A stretch of 64,000 nucleotides of DNA from Pegethrix bostrychoides GSE-TBD4-15B (lineage in GTDB: Bacteria > Cyanobacteriota > Cyanobacteriia > Elainellales > Elainellaceae): positions 47,053 to 111,052 of the forward strand of contig JAHHHV010000078.1 of NCBI GenBank assembly GCA_019359155.1, read 5' to 3'. The notes beneath the pieces were generated by a model, which saw only the letters and a list, made by a program, of their open reading frames with translations, had not been told where the DNA came from and made no database searches. The translations under genes were made by a program, and so were the position numbers. Shown piece after piece: positions 55,220-63,880 of this stretch; position 1 is the stretch's first letter; each line of letters opens with the position of its first letter.

Positions 55220-57280
55220 TTAGTGATTCACGCCACTCATCTCTCCAGCTGCCTCCTGCTCCCGTAGCTTCGCCTGCCGCGCAGCCTGATTCTGGAGTAG
55301 CATCCGCTCTAAGCCCAGAGCCGTCCCGCCCAGTGTCACTAGCAAGATTCCGGCAATCTGTACGATGCTGAGGGTGGTTAGCGCTCCCGGCACTAAAAAG
55401 AAGGCGAGGAGCGCCGTCACGGCAGGCGTGCTGGCCGCAATAATCGACGAACGCGCTGCCCCAATAGCCCGCACCCCGAAATGATTCAGCGCGTAGCTGC
55501 CAACTGTCAGCAGCCCCAAAATCACGCCGCCGACCAGCAGCCCTGACCAGTTGACGCTGCCTTTAATGCCCATCACAATCAGGCTGAGGCTGCTGAGCAC
55601 AAACATGCTAGCAAACTGTACCAGGCTCACCGGCACAGGATGGAGCTTGCGCGCCGTCAGCTGCATGGAGATTAGGTAGAACGTGAATGCCAGCGCCGCC
55701 AGCAGAGCGCCCAGAATGCCCCCCGACTCAGCCGCCAGCAGCGGAGAAACCGTCAGGCTCATGCCCAACACAATTGCCAGCATGATGCCGAGCCGATTCA
55801 GCGTCAGCCTTTCAGCAAACAGCATCCAGTTCAGCAGCAGCACCCCCACCGGATAGACAAACAGCGTTGCGATGGCGGCACCGGGGCCAATCTTGCCAAT
55901 CGCCAGATAGAGCAACACCTGTGACAGAAATAGGAAAGTACCGCTGATCAGCACGCCCCACAGCCCGCGCCGATCGCCAGACTGGGTGAAGGCCCGCAGG
56001 TCGCGCAGTGTGGCAGGGTAAATCTGACTGGAGAGCCAGAGCAGCAGCGGCACCACCACCAGCATCCGAATCCAGAGCAGCAGTGCCGCATTGCTAAATC
56101 CGGCCAGACTCAGATAGCCGCCAATCGCCTGCTGGCCGAAGAGCTGGCTGGAATTACCCAAAATGCCGACTCCGACATAGTGCAGCGACATGACGACTGT
56201 TGAGAGCAGGACGAAACTCAGCCCTTGCTTGAGGCTAATCCGCCGCCGTCCCAGACGCGCTGCTGGCTGCTCAGCAGCTGCCTCTGCCTGTCCTAAATCC
56301 TGTCCTAAATCGCCCAGATCATCTAAGCTACCTATGGAATCGCTAATCTCGAACTCTGTGGACTCTAGCGACCCAAACTCAATCGGCGGCGCGTTGGTCT
56401 GGGCAGTCCGGCTGGCTGAGGCTTTCAGCGCATCTGACCAGCTGGGGCTGGCAGCAGGGCGAGGGGGAGTGATGCGGTCACGACTGAACGGATTGAGTCG
56501 CTCTGGGGCAGCAGTCAAAGCATTGGGCGGCATCGTCGGAGAAATGGCAGGGGCAGCAGGCGCAATCTCGCGGGGGGACGGAGCTGCGAACGGCGAACGG
56601 GGGGTGCTTTTGCCAGTTGGGTTCAAGCCAGTCGAGTTCAGACCTGTACCGCCGCGACCTGCTTCTGCCTGGAGCTGCTGACTCAGCCGCTTCACCAGCA
56701 CTTCTAAAATCGCCTCACCCTGCTGACCCATCGTATGCATCCGCTCTAGCTGCTGACCTAGCGAGCTTTGGTAGCTGTTGATATCGTGACGCAGCGAGGC
56801 GAACGTGCGGTTCACGGTGTCGTCCAGCGAAGCCATTACCTGATGGGACGATTCGGCGGGGGCACTCGAAATTTGGGGCGCGCCCAGCGTCTGGTTCAGC
56901 CGCTCGTTTAAAGCTGTCTGGAGATGATTGGCCAGCACGAGCGCCAGCTGTTTTGCCCAAGCCTGCTGCTGAGCTAGCTGCTGCCGAGACAGCTCGACGC
57001 TCTGCTGAGACTGAAGCGCCTGCTGCTGAGACTGGAGCTGCTCGATATCGTTGGCCAAGCGCGTTTTTTCGGCTTGGAGGCGGCTGACATCCTGGTTAAG
57101 CTGGGCGAGCAAATCTTGCTGAAGACTCCGCAAATCCTGCGTTACTGATTGCAGCATCATTTCGGCTGTTTGGCCTCCAGCCTGACCTCCAGCTTGACCT
57201 GCGGCCTGCGGTGCATCAGTCGGGTGCGACAGGCCGTTTTCTCCTGGCTTCTGCTCTGGTACGTTCTCAAATCGCCCCAT
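55220..57280 (-). CDS. EamA/DMT transporter with large coiled-coil N-terminal region
   Basis: 686 residues. Residues 1-40 contain repeated 'AGGQ' units; about 42-110 is a Gln/Leu-rich coiled coil; about 150-205 a second helical coil; 206-300 is Pro/Ala/Ser-rich; 300-345 is acidic with 'DDLGDLGQDLGQ'. From about 353 a ten-TM EamA (drug/metabolite exporter) domain runs to 668, starting 'LSFVLLSTVVMSLHYVGVGI', with the internal EamA repeat. Normal EamA proteins have only the last 300 residues. The extra part is cytoplasmic and may mediate oligomerisation; no substrate is evident. Confidence 0.88.
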   Translation of the reverse strand: MGRFENVPEQKPGENGLSHPTDAPQAAGQAGGQAGGQTAEMMLQSVTQDLRSLQQDLLAQLNQDVSRLQAEKTRLANDIEQLQSQQQALQSQQSVELSRQQLAQQQAWAKQLALVLANHLQTALNERLNQTLGAPQISSAPAESSHQVMASLDDTVNRTFASLRHDINSYQSSLGQQLERMHTMGQQGEAILEVLVKRLSQQLQAEAGRGGTGLNSTGLNPTGKSTPRSPFAAPSPREIAPAAPAISPTMPPNALTAAPERLNPFSRDRITPPRPAASPSWSDALKASASRTAQTNAPPIEFGSLESTEFEISDSIGSLDDLGDLGQDLGQAEAAAEQPAARLGRRRISLKQGLSFVLLSTVVMSLHYVGVGILGNSSQLFGQQAIGGYLSLAGFSNAALLLWIRMLVVVPLLLWLSSQIYPATLRDLRAFTQSGDRRGLWGVLISGTFLFLSQVLLYLAIGKIGPGAAIATLFVYPVGVLLLNWMLFAERLTLNRLGIMLAIVLGMSLTVSPLLAAESGGILGALLAALAFTFYLISMQLTARKLHPVPVSLVQFASMFVLSSLSLIVMGIKGSVNWSGLLVGGVILGLLTVGSYALNHFGVRAIGAARSSIIAASTPAVTALLAFFLVPGALTTLSIVQIAGILLVTLGGTALGLERMLLQNQAARQAKLREQEAAGEMSGVNH

Positions 57281-57698
57281 TTCTCTGCAACCTCTGGCTT
57301 CTTAAACAATAGCTGCGCGTCGCCAAACTCGATTGGCTGACAGTGATGATAGCTCTAAAGTGAAAAGATCGACCCGTTAATCTGGGGATTCTGGCTCTGG
57401 TTTCTAGGAGTTTCTGCCGCCAGTTGTTTGCCCAGGCTATCTTTAATCCCGCTCTTCAGTGCTCTATGTCAGTGCTCTATGTCATTCGCCCACTGCTTAA
57501 CCGATTCAGGAGAGTCTGGCGCAAGTTCCAGACTCTCATTCTATCGATCTATCGATCGCCAGCTTGACTGTTGTAATCTGACCAAACATGACATGACCAA
57601 ACGTGACATGACCAAACATAACAAAGCAGATGCCTTTCCAGACATCCGCAGCCAATTTAGAAAATTCAGGAATCAGAGCCGGTTGCTGCTACGAATCT
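57281..57698. other. Intergenic region with short tandem repeats
   Basis: About 420 bases between the EamA and Crp/Fnr genes, both minus. No coding frame is convincing. It holds three near-identical 15-base units 'tgaccaaacgtgaca'-like at about 57578-57620 and a 13-base direct repeat 'cagtgctctatgt' near 57458-57484. The EamA promoter should be here. Confidence 0.5.
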
Positions 57699-58343
57699 CT
57701 AGGCAGCCTTAGCGTGGGGCGGCAGTACAATATGGCGCGTGCCGTCAACCACCAGCCAGCCTTCTTCTTGAAGCTGACTCAGCAGCCGCGTCACGGTGAC
57801 GCGGGTTGTGCCAATGGCGTTGGCGAGCTGCTGGTGCGTCAGCCGAATGCTGAGTCGGGTACCGCTGGTAATCGGCAGACCAATCTCTTCTTTGAGCAGC
57901 AGCAGCAGATGTCGCAGTCGATCCTCAACGCGCCGATAGCCAACCATGGCCAGCACCGCCTCGGTTTGCTGCAAGCGGCGGGTGAGCTGGTGAAACAGGC
58001 TTTGCGCCAGCAGGGGGGACTGATCCACTTCGCTCATGCTGAGGCGCATCAGATCCACTTCGCTCATGGCCGCAGCCTGATAGGGGCGAATAAACGACAG
58101 CGGCAGACCAAACGGCATCAGGGGACAGACTAGCCCTAGCAGGGCTTCATCACCACTGTCATAGAGCGTGCCAATCTGTACAACACCCCGATAAACAACC
58201 AAAATCTCGTCGGGCAGCATCCGAATCACCTGCCCCGTTTTGTAAGGCTGTAAGCTCCTACCTTCGTAAAGCTCCTCTAGCAGCTGACGCAGATCCGGTT
58301 GAGAGCTTTTGTCTAGGGTAGAAGAATTTAGCATGGGATTCAC
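57699..58343 (-). CDS. Crp/Fnr family transcriptional regulator
   Basis: 214 residues. A cyclic-nucleotide-binding-like barrel (about 30-130; 'TGQVIRMLPDEILVVYRGVV') precedes the dimer helix and an HTH_CRP domain with 'LTHQQLANAIGTTRVTVTRL' and 'LQEEGWLVV', the DNA-recognition helix being NtcA/Crp-like. The canonical cAMP phosphate-binding 'GExxALL...RSA' motif is not intact, though 'SGDEALLGLV' is partly similar. It is not NtcA (too divergent in the N-terminal half). A 17-base direct repeat gives 'MSEVD' twice at about 90-101. No heme or FeS Cys cluster is seen. Its effector is unknown. Confidence 0.85.
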   Translation of the reverse strand: MNPMLNSSTLDKSSQPDLRQLLEELYEGRSLQPYKTGQVIRMLPDEILVVYRGVVQIGTLYDSGDEALLGLVCPLMPFGLPLSFIRPYQAAAMSEVDLMRLSMSEVDQSPLLAQSLFHQLTRRLQQTEAVLAMVGYRRVEDRLRHLLLLLKEEIGLPITSGTRLSIRLTHQQLANAIGTTRVTVTRLLSQLQEEGWLVVDGTRHIVLPPHAKAA

Positions 58344-58471
58344 ATGGATGAAGGATTACCTTGCAGCTTAGGGGCTGCATATAAAGGTGCGGTAATCGAT
58401 AAGTCATGATTAATTTATGAAAAGATTAAGCTCACGTTAAGCTCACGCCAGCTTACTCATTGGCTCACGCC

Positions 58472-60010
58472 TTAATCTCGCTGCAAATAGCGGATTGCCT
58501 CCAGCATTCCCTTTGCTTTGTTGAGCGTTTCTTCGTATTCGCGCTGAGGCTGTGAGTCAGCCACCATGCCGGCTCCGGCCTGGACGCTCACCTGATGGCT
58601 GCCGTCGGGCTGGCTGCGGACGACCATCGTGCGAATCGTGATGGCGGTATTGAGCTGGCCTTCAAAGTCATAGTATCCATATACGCCTGAGTAAACGCCG
58701 CGCCGACAGCCCTCTAGCGCGTGAATGATCTGCATGGCGCGGATTTTGGGCGCGCCGCTGACCGTTCCTGCGGGGAAACAGGCTTTGAGCAGATCCCAGG
58801 CGGTCTTGCCTGCGCCCAGCCTACCCACGACGTTGCTGACAATATGCATCACGTGTGAATATCGCTCAATCACCATTAGCTCATCGACCTGCACGGTGCC
58901 GCTGGTGCAAACCCGCCCTAGATCATTGCGCCCCAGATCGACGAGCATCACATGCTCAGCAATTTCTTTAGGGTCTTGCAGCAGCTCCTCGGCCAGCGCC
59001 GCGTCTTCGACAGGCGTTTTGCCACGCGGTCTTGTGCCCGCAATGGGACGCAACGTTGCCAGCAATGGCTGCTCAGACTGAATCACGTCCGCTTTGACCA
59101 TCACCTCTGGACTGGAGCCAATAATCTGCCAGTCCTGGAAGTGGAAGTAGGCCATGTAGGGCGATGGATTGATCAGCCGCAGCGACCGATAAAGGGCAAA
59201 CGGATCCCCCTGGTAGTCGGTCGTGAGCCGCTGCGAAATCACCACTTGAAAGATATCGCCTGCTCGGATATGCGCCTTTGCCGCCTCGACATGAGCGCAA
59301 AACTCAGCTTGAGTGACGCTGCTGCGGTAGGTCAAAGGCTGCTGCGACTGTGGGCTCCACTCCAGCAGCTGGTCGCGGCCACTCAGCGGCAGCTGTAGCT
59401 TTTCGACCATTTGCCGCACTTTGGCAACGGCTTGGTCATAGGCTTGCCGCAGGCTGTCGGGCTGCATAGCTTCGGGCTGACGCAGATCGGCGTAGGCAAT
59501 CGCCCAGATTTTGCGCTTCACTTGGTCAAATACCATCAAATGATCAATCTGCATCCATAGCCCGTCGGGTAAGTCGCTAGCCTCAGGCTCATAGATCGGC
59601 ACGTTTGGCTCAATCCAGTGAATTAGCTCGTAGCCCCAAACCCCGAACAGTCCACCAATTCCGGGCGGCAGCTCTGGCAACTTTACAGGCTGAAAGTCTG
59701 CGAGGCAGTTTGAGAGCGTCTCAAACGGATCGCCCTCAAACTGCTGCCTCGCGCCGTTGCGGTAGGTCTGGGTTGTTTGGCTACCTCTGGCTTCTAAAAT
59801 CCAGAGCGGATCGCAGCCGACAAAGCTATAGCGGCCAATCCGCTCGCCGCCTTCCACAGACTCCAACAAGAAGCTGTAGGGCTGTCCAGCGCAGACTTTG
59901 TACCAGGCCGAAACGGGTGTATCGAGATCGGCGACCCACTCTTGGTAGACAGGGACAAAGTTGCCTTGCTGCGCCAACTGCGAAAACTGGTCAAAGTCTG
60001 GGAAAATCAT
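58472..60010 (-). CDS. trpE: Anthranilate synthase component I
   Basis: TrpE makes anthranilate from chorismate, the first committed step of tryptophan synthesis. 512 residues. The feedback-inhibition site 'FLLESVEGGE' (LLES at 48-51) is intact, so Trp inhibition is expected. Catalytic-domain motifs: 'LRPIAGTRPRGKT', 'HVMLVDLGRNDLGRV', 'PAGTVSGAPKIRAMQI', 'GVYSGVYGYYDFEGQLNTAI' and 'VQAGAGMVADSQPQREY'. The glutaminase partner TrpG is not encoded nearby. Divergent from petB across 425 bases; a palindromic site lies in that spacer. Confidence 0.96.
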   Translation of the reverse strand: MIFPDFDQFSQLAQQGNFVPVYQEWVADLDTPVSAWYKVCAGQPYSFLLESVEGGERIGRYSFVGCDPLWILEARGSQTTQTYRNGARQQFEGDPFETLSNCLADFQPVKLPELPPGIGGLFGVWGYELIHWIEPNVPIYEPEASDLPDGLWMQIDHLMVFDQVKRKIWAIAYADLRQPEAMQPDSLRQAYDQAVAKVRQMVEKLQLPLSGRDQLLEWSPQSQQPLTYRSSVTQAEFCAHVEAAKAHIRAGDIFQVVISQRLTTDYQGDPFALYRSLRLINPSPYMAYFHFQDWQIIGSSPEVMVKADVIQSEQPLLATLRPIAGTRPRGKTPVEDAALAEELLQDPKEIAEHVMLVDLGRNDLGRVCTSGTVQVDELMVIERYSHVMHIVSNVVGRLGAGKTAWDLLKACFPAGTVSGAPKIRAMQIIHALEGCRRGVYSGVYGYYDFEGQLNTAITIRTMVVRSQPDGSHQVSVQAGAGMVADSQPQREYEETLNKAKGMLEAIRYLQRD

Positions 60011-60435
60011 GCCCTAAGCCTCATAGCTGCTGACGCACTCATCAATTGGATGGTGAACCATAGATTGAGTGAGTCATAGTTTACCACCCGCTAGAACTGG
60101 ATAGCTATTTTGGGCAGTTTGGGCAGCAGCCTTAGATCATGAACGCTTTTCCTGTTGAAAACACATTAATGCAGGGCATAAGTATGCATTAAGCGATCAA
60201 CCAATTAAAATTAAACTGTATTGAGTATACCAGAAGGTAAACTACTGGTATATTAATCAGCTATTGAAAGTAGATCGTAAATCACCTATGCCACAGTGCC
60301 TGCGGAAAAGTTCTTAACTTTTGTTTAAAAATCAACTGCCCCAAACCAGGGTCAGACAGCCGTTCTCAGCCAGCAAAACACCTGAGAATTGTGTTACATT
60401 TGTTGACAGTATAAACACTCCCGGAACTGTTGTTC
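60011..60435. other. Divergent control region trpE / petB
   Basis: 425 AT-rich bases. A perfect inverted repeat is listed separately. Near petB, TTGACA (60403-60408) and TATAAA (60410-60415) are present, but their spacing does not form one promoter: TATAAA could pair with TTGTGT at 60389 (15 bases). An in-frame TTG at 60430 upstream of the petB ATG is not the likely start. No leader peptide or attenuator for trpE was found. Confidence 0.5.
60226..60252. promoter_or_regulatory. Perfect inverted repeat, candidate operator
   Basis: TATACCAG (60226-60233) and CTGGTATA (60245-60252) form an 8-base inverted repeat with an 11-base spacer, about midway between trpE and petB. This geometry (two turns of helix centre to centre) suits a dimeric regulator. 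It does not match the NtcA consensus GTA-N8-TAC. Confidence 0.45.
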
Positions 60436-61104
60436 ATGTTTACTAAACAAGTAACTGATTCAAAAGCTTTTCAATGGTTCGAGGAGCGGTTAGAGATTCA
60501 GGCGCTGGCTGATGACATCAGCAGTAAGTACGTGCCGCCCCATGTCAACATCTTCTACTGCCTGGGGGGCATCACTCTAACCTGCTTCATCATCCAGTTT
60601 GCGACTGGATTTGCCATGACCTTCTACTACAAGCCAACCGTGGCTGAAGCCTTCACCTCAGTGCAATACCTGATGACTGACGTGAACTTTGGCTGGCTGA
60701 TTCGCTCCATCCACCGCTGGTCAGCCAGCATGATGGTGCTGATGATGATCCTGCATGTCTTCCGGGTTTATCTGACTGGCGGCTTCAAAAAGCCCCGCGA
60801 GCTAACCTGGGTCACTGGCGTGATTCTGGCCGTGATTACCGTCTCCTTTGGAGTCACTGGCTATTCGCTGCCTTGGGATCAGGTGGGCTACTGGGCGGTC
60901 AAGATCGTTTCGGGCGTTCCGGCAGCCCTACCGGTTGTGGGCAACACCATGGTCGAGCTAATCCGGGGTGGCGAAAGCGTTGGTCAGCCTACTCTCACCC
61001 GCTTCTACAGCCTGCATACCTTCGTTCTACCCTGGCTGATTGCAGTCTTCATGCTGCTCCACTTCCTGATGATCCGTAAGCAAGGCATCTCTGGCCCCCT
61101 CTAA
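60436..61104 (+). CDS. petB: Cytochrome b6
   Basis: PetB is the heme-bearing core subunit of the cytochrome b6f complex in thylakoids. From the ATG at 60436 the protein has 222 residues, the standard length ('[20 protein letters not shown]'). Heme ligands lie in '[20 protein letters not shown]' and '[20 protein letters not shown]'; Cys35 in 'NIFYCLGG' is the covalent heme c-prime attachment site. '[11 protein letters not shown]' contributes to the quinone site. petD follows after 80 bases as in other cyanobacteria. Confidence 0.98.
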   Translation: MFTKQVTDSKAFQWFEERLEIQALADDISSKYVPPHVNIFYCLGGITLTCFIIQFATGFAMTFYYKPTVAEAFTSVQYLMTDVNFGWLIRSIHRWSASMMVLMMILHVFRVYLTGGFKKPRELTWVTGVILAVITVSFGVTGYSLPWDQVGYWAVKIVSGVPAALPVVGNTMVELIRGGESVGQPTLTRFYSLHTFVLPWLIAVFMLLHFLMIRKQGISGPL

Positions 61105-61184
61105 GCCGAGAAACTGCCGAGAAACCGCATCTTTTTCTACCCCTAAGCGCTATTATCCACACTATCTAATGAGAGGACACCGTT

Positions 61185-61667
61185 ATGGCAACCGTTAAGA
61201 AGCCGGATCTGGCCGATCCGGTTTTGCGCGAAAAGCTCAAAAAAGGCATGGGTCATAACTACTACGGCGAACCCGCTTGGCCGAATGACTTGCTCTATAT
61301 TTTCCCCGTCGTGATCCTGGGCACAATTGCCTGCTGTGTCTCGCTGGCCGTGCTTGATCCGGCGCTGGTGGGAGAACCCGGCAACCCGTTTGCCACGCCG
61401 CTGGAAATCCTACCTGAGTGGTATCTCTACCCCACCTTCCAGATTCTGCGCGTGCTGCCCAACAAGCTGCTAGGTGTGGCTTGCCAAGGCGCGATTCCAA
61501 TTGGCCTGATGCTAATTCCCTTCATCGAGAACGTCAACAAGTTTCAGAACCCCTTCCGCCGTCCGGTGGCAATGGCCTTCTTCCTGTTTGGCACTGCCGT
61601 CACCCTCTGGCTGGGCATCGGGGCAACCTTCCCCATCGACAAGTCGCTGACTCTGGGCTTGTTCTAG
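61185..61667 (+). CDS. petD: Cytochrome b6f complex subunit IV
   Basis: 160 residues, three TM helices, standard length. '[20 protein letters not shown]', '[20 protein letters not shown]', the quinone-site '[20 protein letters not shown]' (PEWY) and '[19 protein letters not shown]'-like '[19 protein letters not shown]' are diagnostic. GAGAGGA precedes the ATG. It forms one operon with petB and ends at a strong terminator 39 bases downstream. Confidence 0.98.
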   Translation: MATVKKPDLADPVLREKLKKGMGHNYYGEPAWPNDLLYIFPVVILGTIACCVSLAVLDPALVGEPGNPFATPLEILPEWYLYPTFQILRVLPNKLLGVACQGAIPIGLMLIPFIENVNKFQNPFRRPVAMAFFLFGTAVTLWLGIGATFPIDKSLTLGLF

Positions 61668-61705
61668 TTCTAGGCTCCTGATACTGGCCTAAATATTTCC
61701 TGATA

Positions 61706-61745
61706 TTCAAAAGCCTCCGAGCAGCAAAACTCGGAGGCTTTTGAA
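61706..61745. terminator. Bidirectional terminator after petBD
   Basis: A perfect 16-base inverted repeat (61706-61721 and 61730-61745) around an 8-base loop. The GC-rich 'gcctccgag' core ends in a TTTT run on the plus strand and likewise on the minus strand, so it should stop both petBD and the convergent acyltransferase gene. Confidence 0.9.
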
Positions 61746-61794
61746 CGCCTCCATTCATCTCCCGTTCCTGAATCTCTTGTTCCTGAATCTGCGA

Positions 61795-62361
61795 TCAGAT
61801 AGAAGCTTTAGGAGCCAGCACCTTCGCTGGAATCCCTACCGCAACATGGTGGGGGGGCACGTCGTTTAGCACGACCGCATTTGCCCCAATGGCCGCCCCG
61901 TTGCCCACTTCCAGCTTTCCCAATAGCTTTGCGCCTGCGCCCACGTTCACGCCTTTGCCCAGCTTGGGAGCCTCCAAGGGCTGTTCGAGCGAGCGGTTGC
62001 CGATGGTTACGCCCTGACGAATAATACAGTCGTCGCCGATTACCGCGTAGCCGTGAATCACGATAGCGCCCTGATGCTCAATCACCACGCGCCGCCCCAG
62101 CTGCGTGGTGTAGGGCAGCTCAATGCCGTAGCCGTTGCGGATTTTGCGGTAGAGCATTCCGTAGAGCAGACTGAGCGGGGCGCGCAATAGCTTCGGCTGA
62201 ACCGTCATTCGCCAGTTGCCGAAACGATGCACCGCCACAGCCCGAAATCCCGGTCGCGTCCAGTCGCGCTCATGAGCCTGCCAGTCCTCCTGGATCTGCT
62301 GCCAGAGGCTCAGCGATGCTTGCTCTTGAGGTGGCTCCTGAGGTGCGTCGAGCTCAGTCAA
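61795..62361 (-). CDS. Hexapeptide-repeat acyltransferase (serine O-acetyltransferase-like)
   Basis: 188 residues from a TTG at 62359-62361, preceded by AGGAGG at 6 bases and overlapping the stop of the upstream glycosyltransferase gene. An N-terminal helical part ('SLWQQIQEDWQAHERDWTRP', 'FRAVAVHRFGNWRM') is followed by left-handed beta-helix hexapeptide repeats ('VIEHQGAIVIHGYAVIGDDC', 'GKGVNVGAGAKLLGKLEVGN'). The His in 'VVIEHQGAIVIHG' matches the CysE active site region. Coupling to a GT2 gene suggests acetylation of a surface sugar rather than cysteine synthesis; that is inference. Confidence 0.85.
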   Translation of the reverse strand: MTELDAPQEPPQEQASLSLWQQIQEDWQAHERDWTRPGFRAVAVHRFGNWRMTVQPKLLRAPLSLLYGMLYRKIRNGYGIELPYTTQLGRRVVIEHQGAIVIHGYAVIGDDCIIRQGVTIGNRSLEQPLEAPKLGKGVNVGAGAKLLGKLEVGNGAAIGANAVVLNDVPPHHVAVGIPAKVLAPKASI

Positions 62362-63347
62362 AGCTGGCCTCCTTTAACAAGCGTACTGTTCCGCAAGAAA
62401 TCTACCAAAAAGTAAGGTGGGTCGCCATCGGGCTTGCGCTGCACCCAGCGCCGCATTCGCCAGACAGAATAGCTCGAAGCCAGCGCCACCTCGCTCAAAG
62501 CCGCATAGAGCCTGCCGTAGTTTTTGATAAAGTAGCGGCGGCGCGAGTCAAACCAGTAGGTCGGTATCCGCTTGCTGACCTGCCGCGTTTCGCTAATGCC
62601 TGTGCTCTTGCCCACATAATGTACAACACGGCTATCGGGCACGTACCAGCAGGGCCAGCCTGCTCGGGCTGCTGCCAGACAAAAATCAACTTCCTCAAAG
62701 TAAAGAAAATAATCGTCATCCATCAGGCCAGCCGTTTCAAACACCTGCCGCCGCACAATCATGCTGGCTCCAGCCACCCAATCAGTCTGGGCGTTGGCTT
62801 CTGGAATCGGCTGCACGACGCGCCAGTTGGCCAACAGCTGGGAAATGACCCCTAGTCGCAGCCCGCCCTCGATCTCGCCCAGCAGATTTGGGAAGCGAAA
62901 GGCTGAGGCTTGGGGCGTGCCGTCCGGATCTTGGAGGCGGCTCCCGGCAATGCCCACGTCCGGATGCTGCTCCATGAAGTCAACCAGTGTCTTGACAGCA
63001 CCGGGCTGCACGACCGTATCCGGGTTGAGAATATGAAAGTACTGGGGCGGCTGCTCCAACGCCAGCGCCGGACGAATCGCGGCGTTGTTACCTGAGGCAT
63101 AGCCGCCATTCTGCGCCAGCGGCATCAGCGTCACCCAGTCCCAGCCCTGTTCGGCAATCGCTGCACTAATCTTGTCAGCCGAGCCGTCTTCAGAGTTGTT
63201 GTCAACGACGACGACGTGAAATTCTGGAAAGCTCTCCAACTCTGGCAGCAGCGAATGCAGGCAGGCTACAGTCAGTTCAGGAGTGCGGTAGTTGAGAATG
63301 ATCACCCGCAGCCGTGAACGAGGATCTGGAGAAGAAGAGTCAGACAT
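62358..63347 (-). CDS. Family 2 glycosyltransferase
   Basis: 329 residues from the ATG at 63345-63347; an in-frame TTG at 63359 would add four. GT-A signatures: 'RVIILNYRTPELTVACLHSL', 'VVVVDNNSEDGSADKI', 'PLAQNGGYASGNNAAI', 'YFHILNPDTVVQPGAVKTLV' (the DxD-like NPDT), 'DWVAGASMIVRRQVFETAGL' and 'DDDYFLYFEEVDFCLAAARA'. This is the rhamnosyl/N-acetylglucosaminyl-type GT2 common in polysaccharide clusters. Sugar donor unknown. Its last bases overlap the acyltransferase start, so the two act together on one product. Confidence 0.93.
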   Translation of the reverse strand: MSDSSSPDPRSRLRVIILNYRTPELTVACLHSLLPELESFPEFHVVVVDNNSEDGSADKISAAIAEQGWDWVTLMPLAQNGGYASGNNAAIRPALALEQPPQYFHILNPDTVVQPGAVKTLVDFMEQHPDVGIAGSRLQDPDGTPQASAFRFPNLLGEIEGGLRLGVISQLLANWRVVQPIPEANAQTDWVAGASMIVRRQVFETAGLMDDDYFLYFEEVDFCLAAARAGWPCWYVPDSRVVHYVGKSTGISETRQVSKRIPTYWFDSRRRYFIKNYGRLYAALSEVALASSYSVWRMRRWVQRKPDGDPPYFLVDFLRNSTLVKGGQL

Positions 63348-63384
63348 AGGCGATATCAAAAGTGCTGACGTTAGCAGTTTAAAT

Positions 63385-63813
63385 CTATCCGGTGAGTCGC
63401 TCTAAATAGCGTTCAATCAGCAGAATTGCCACAATATCATCAACCGGGCGCGGCGGTTGGCGTAGACCTGAGGGCAAGAGTCGGGTCAGACCAGTCGGGG
63501 GATACATCTGCCAGTAGCGGTCGCGCGCCTCCAGCGTGGAATAGCGCTCGTCAATTAAGACTAGGCGCAGCGGATTGGCCAGCTCAGACAGACGCTGCTT
63601 CCAGTCGGCTGAGCTGGTCTGGTTGCCCATCACCAGCAGCGAAACTGGAAAATCTCGGCGCAGCTGTTCAATCTGCATAACCGCAGACTCAGCTGCCACG
63701 ACTTCGTGATAGTAGAGCCGCCGATCTAAGCCCATAATAGCCAACCCACACTTCTGACGACCAGGATCAAAGCCGAGGATGACTGGCTGATCAGGCAAGG
63801 AGGCAGTAGACAT
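63385..63813 (-). CDS. YqgF/RuvX-type nuclease
   Basis: 142 residues of the RNase H-like YqgF fold: 'VILGFDPGRQKCGLAI' (Asp of the first strand), 'LLVMGNQTSSADWKQRL', 'LVLIDERYSTLEAR' and 'PVDDIVAILLIERYLERL' (the terminal Asp). YqgF proteins process the 5' end of pre-16S rRNA in E. coli and resemble RuvC resolvases; both names are used. The usual GNP-type loop is altered. It sits upstream of the GT2 gene on the same strand. Confidence 0.88.
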   Translation of the reverse strand: MSTASLPDQPVILGFDPGRQKCGLAIMGLDRRLYYHEVVAAESAVMQIEQLRRDFPVSLLVMGNQTSSADWKQRLSELANPLRLVLIDERYSTLEARDRYWQMYPPTGLTRLLPSGLRQPPRPVDDIVAILLIERYLERLTG

Positions 63814-63880
63814 GGACAGTTAGCAGGTGACAGATGGCACCTAGACTGTAGAGCATGAGGCTCGGCCTGTCTACTAGTAG

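Noticed and set aside
57699..58343. Assignment of the Crp/Fnr gene as ntcA
   Set aside because: The recognition helix is similar, but the N-terminal half and the effector-binding region differ clearly from NtcA.
60181..60300. NtcA site in the trpE-petB region
   Set aside because: Several GTA triplets occur but none forms GTA-N8-TAC with a correctly placed -10.
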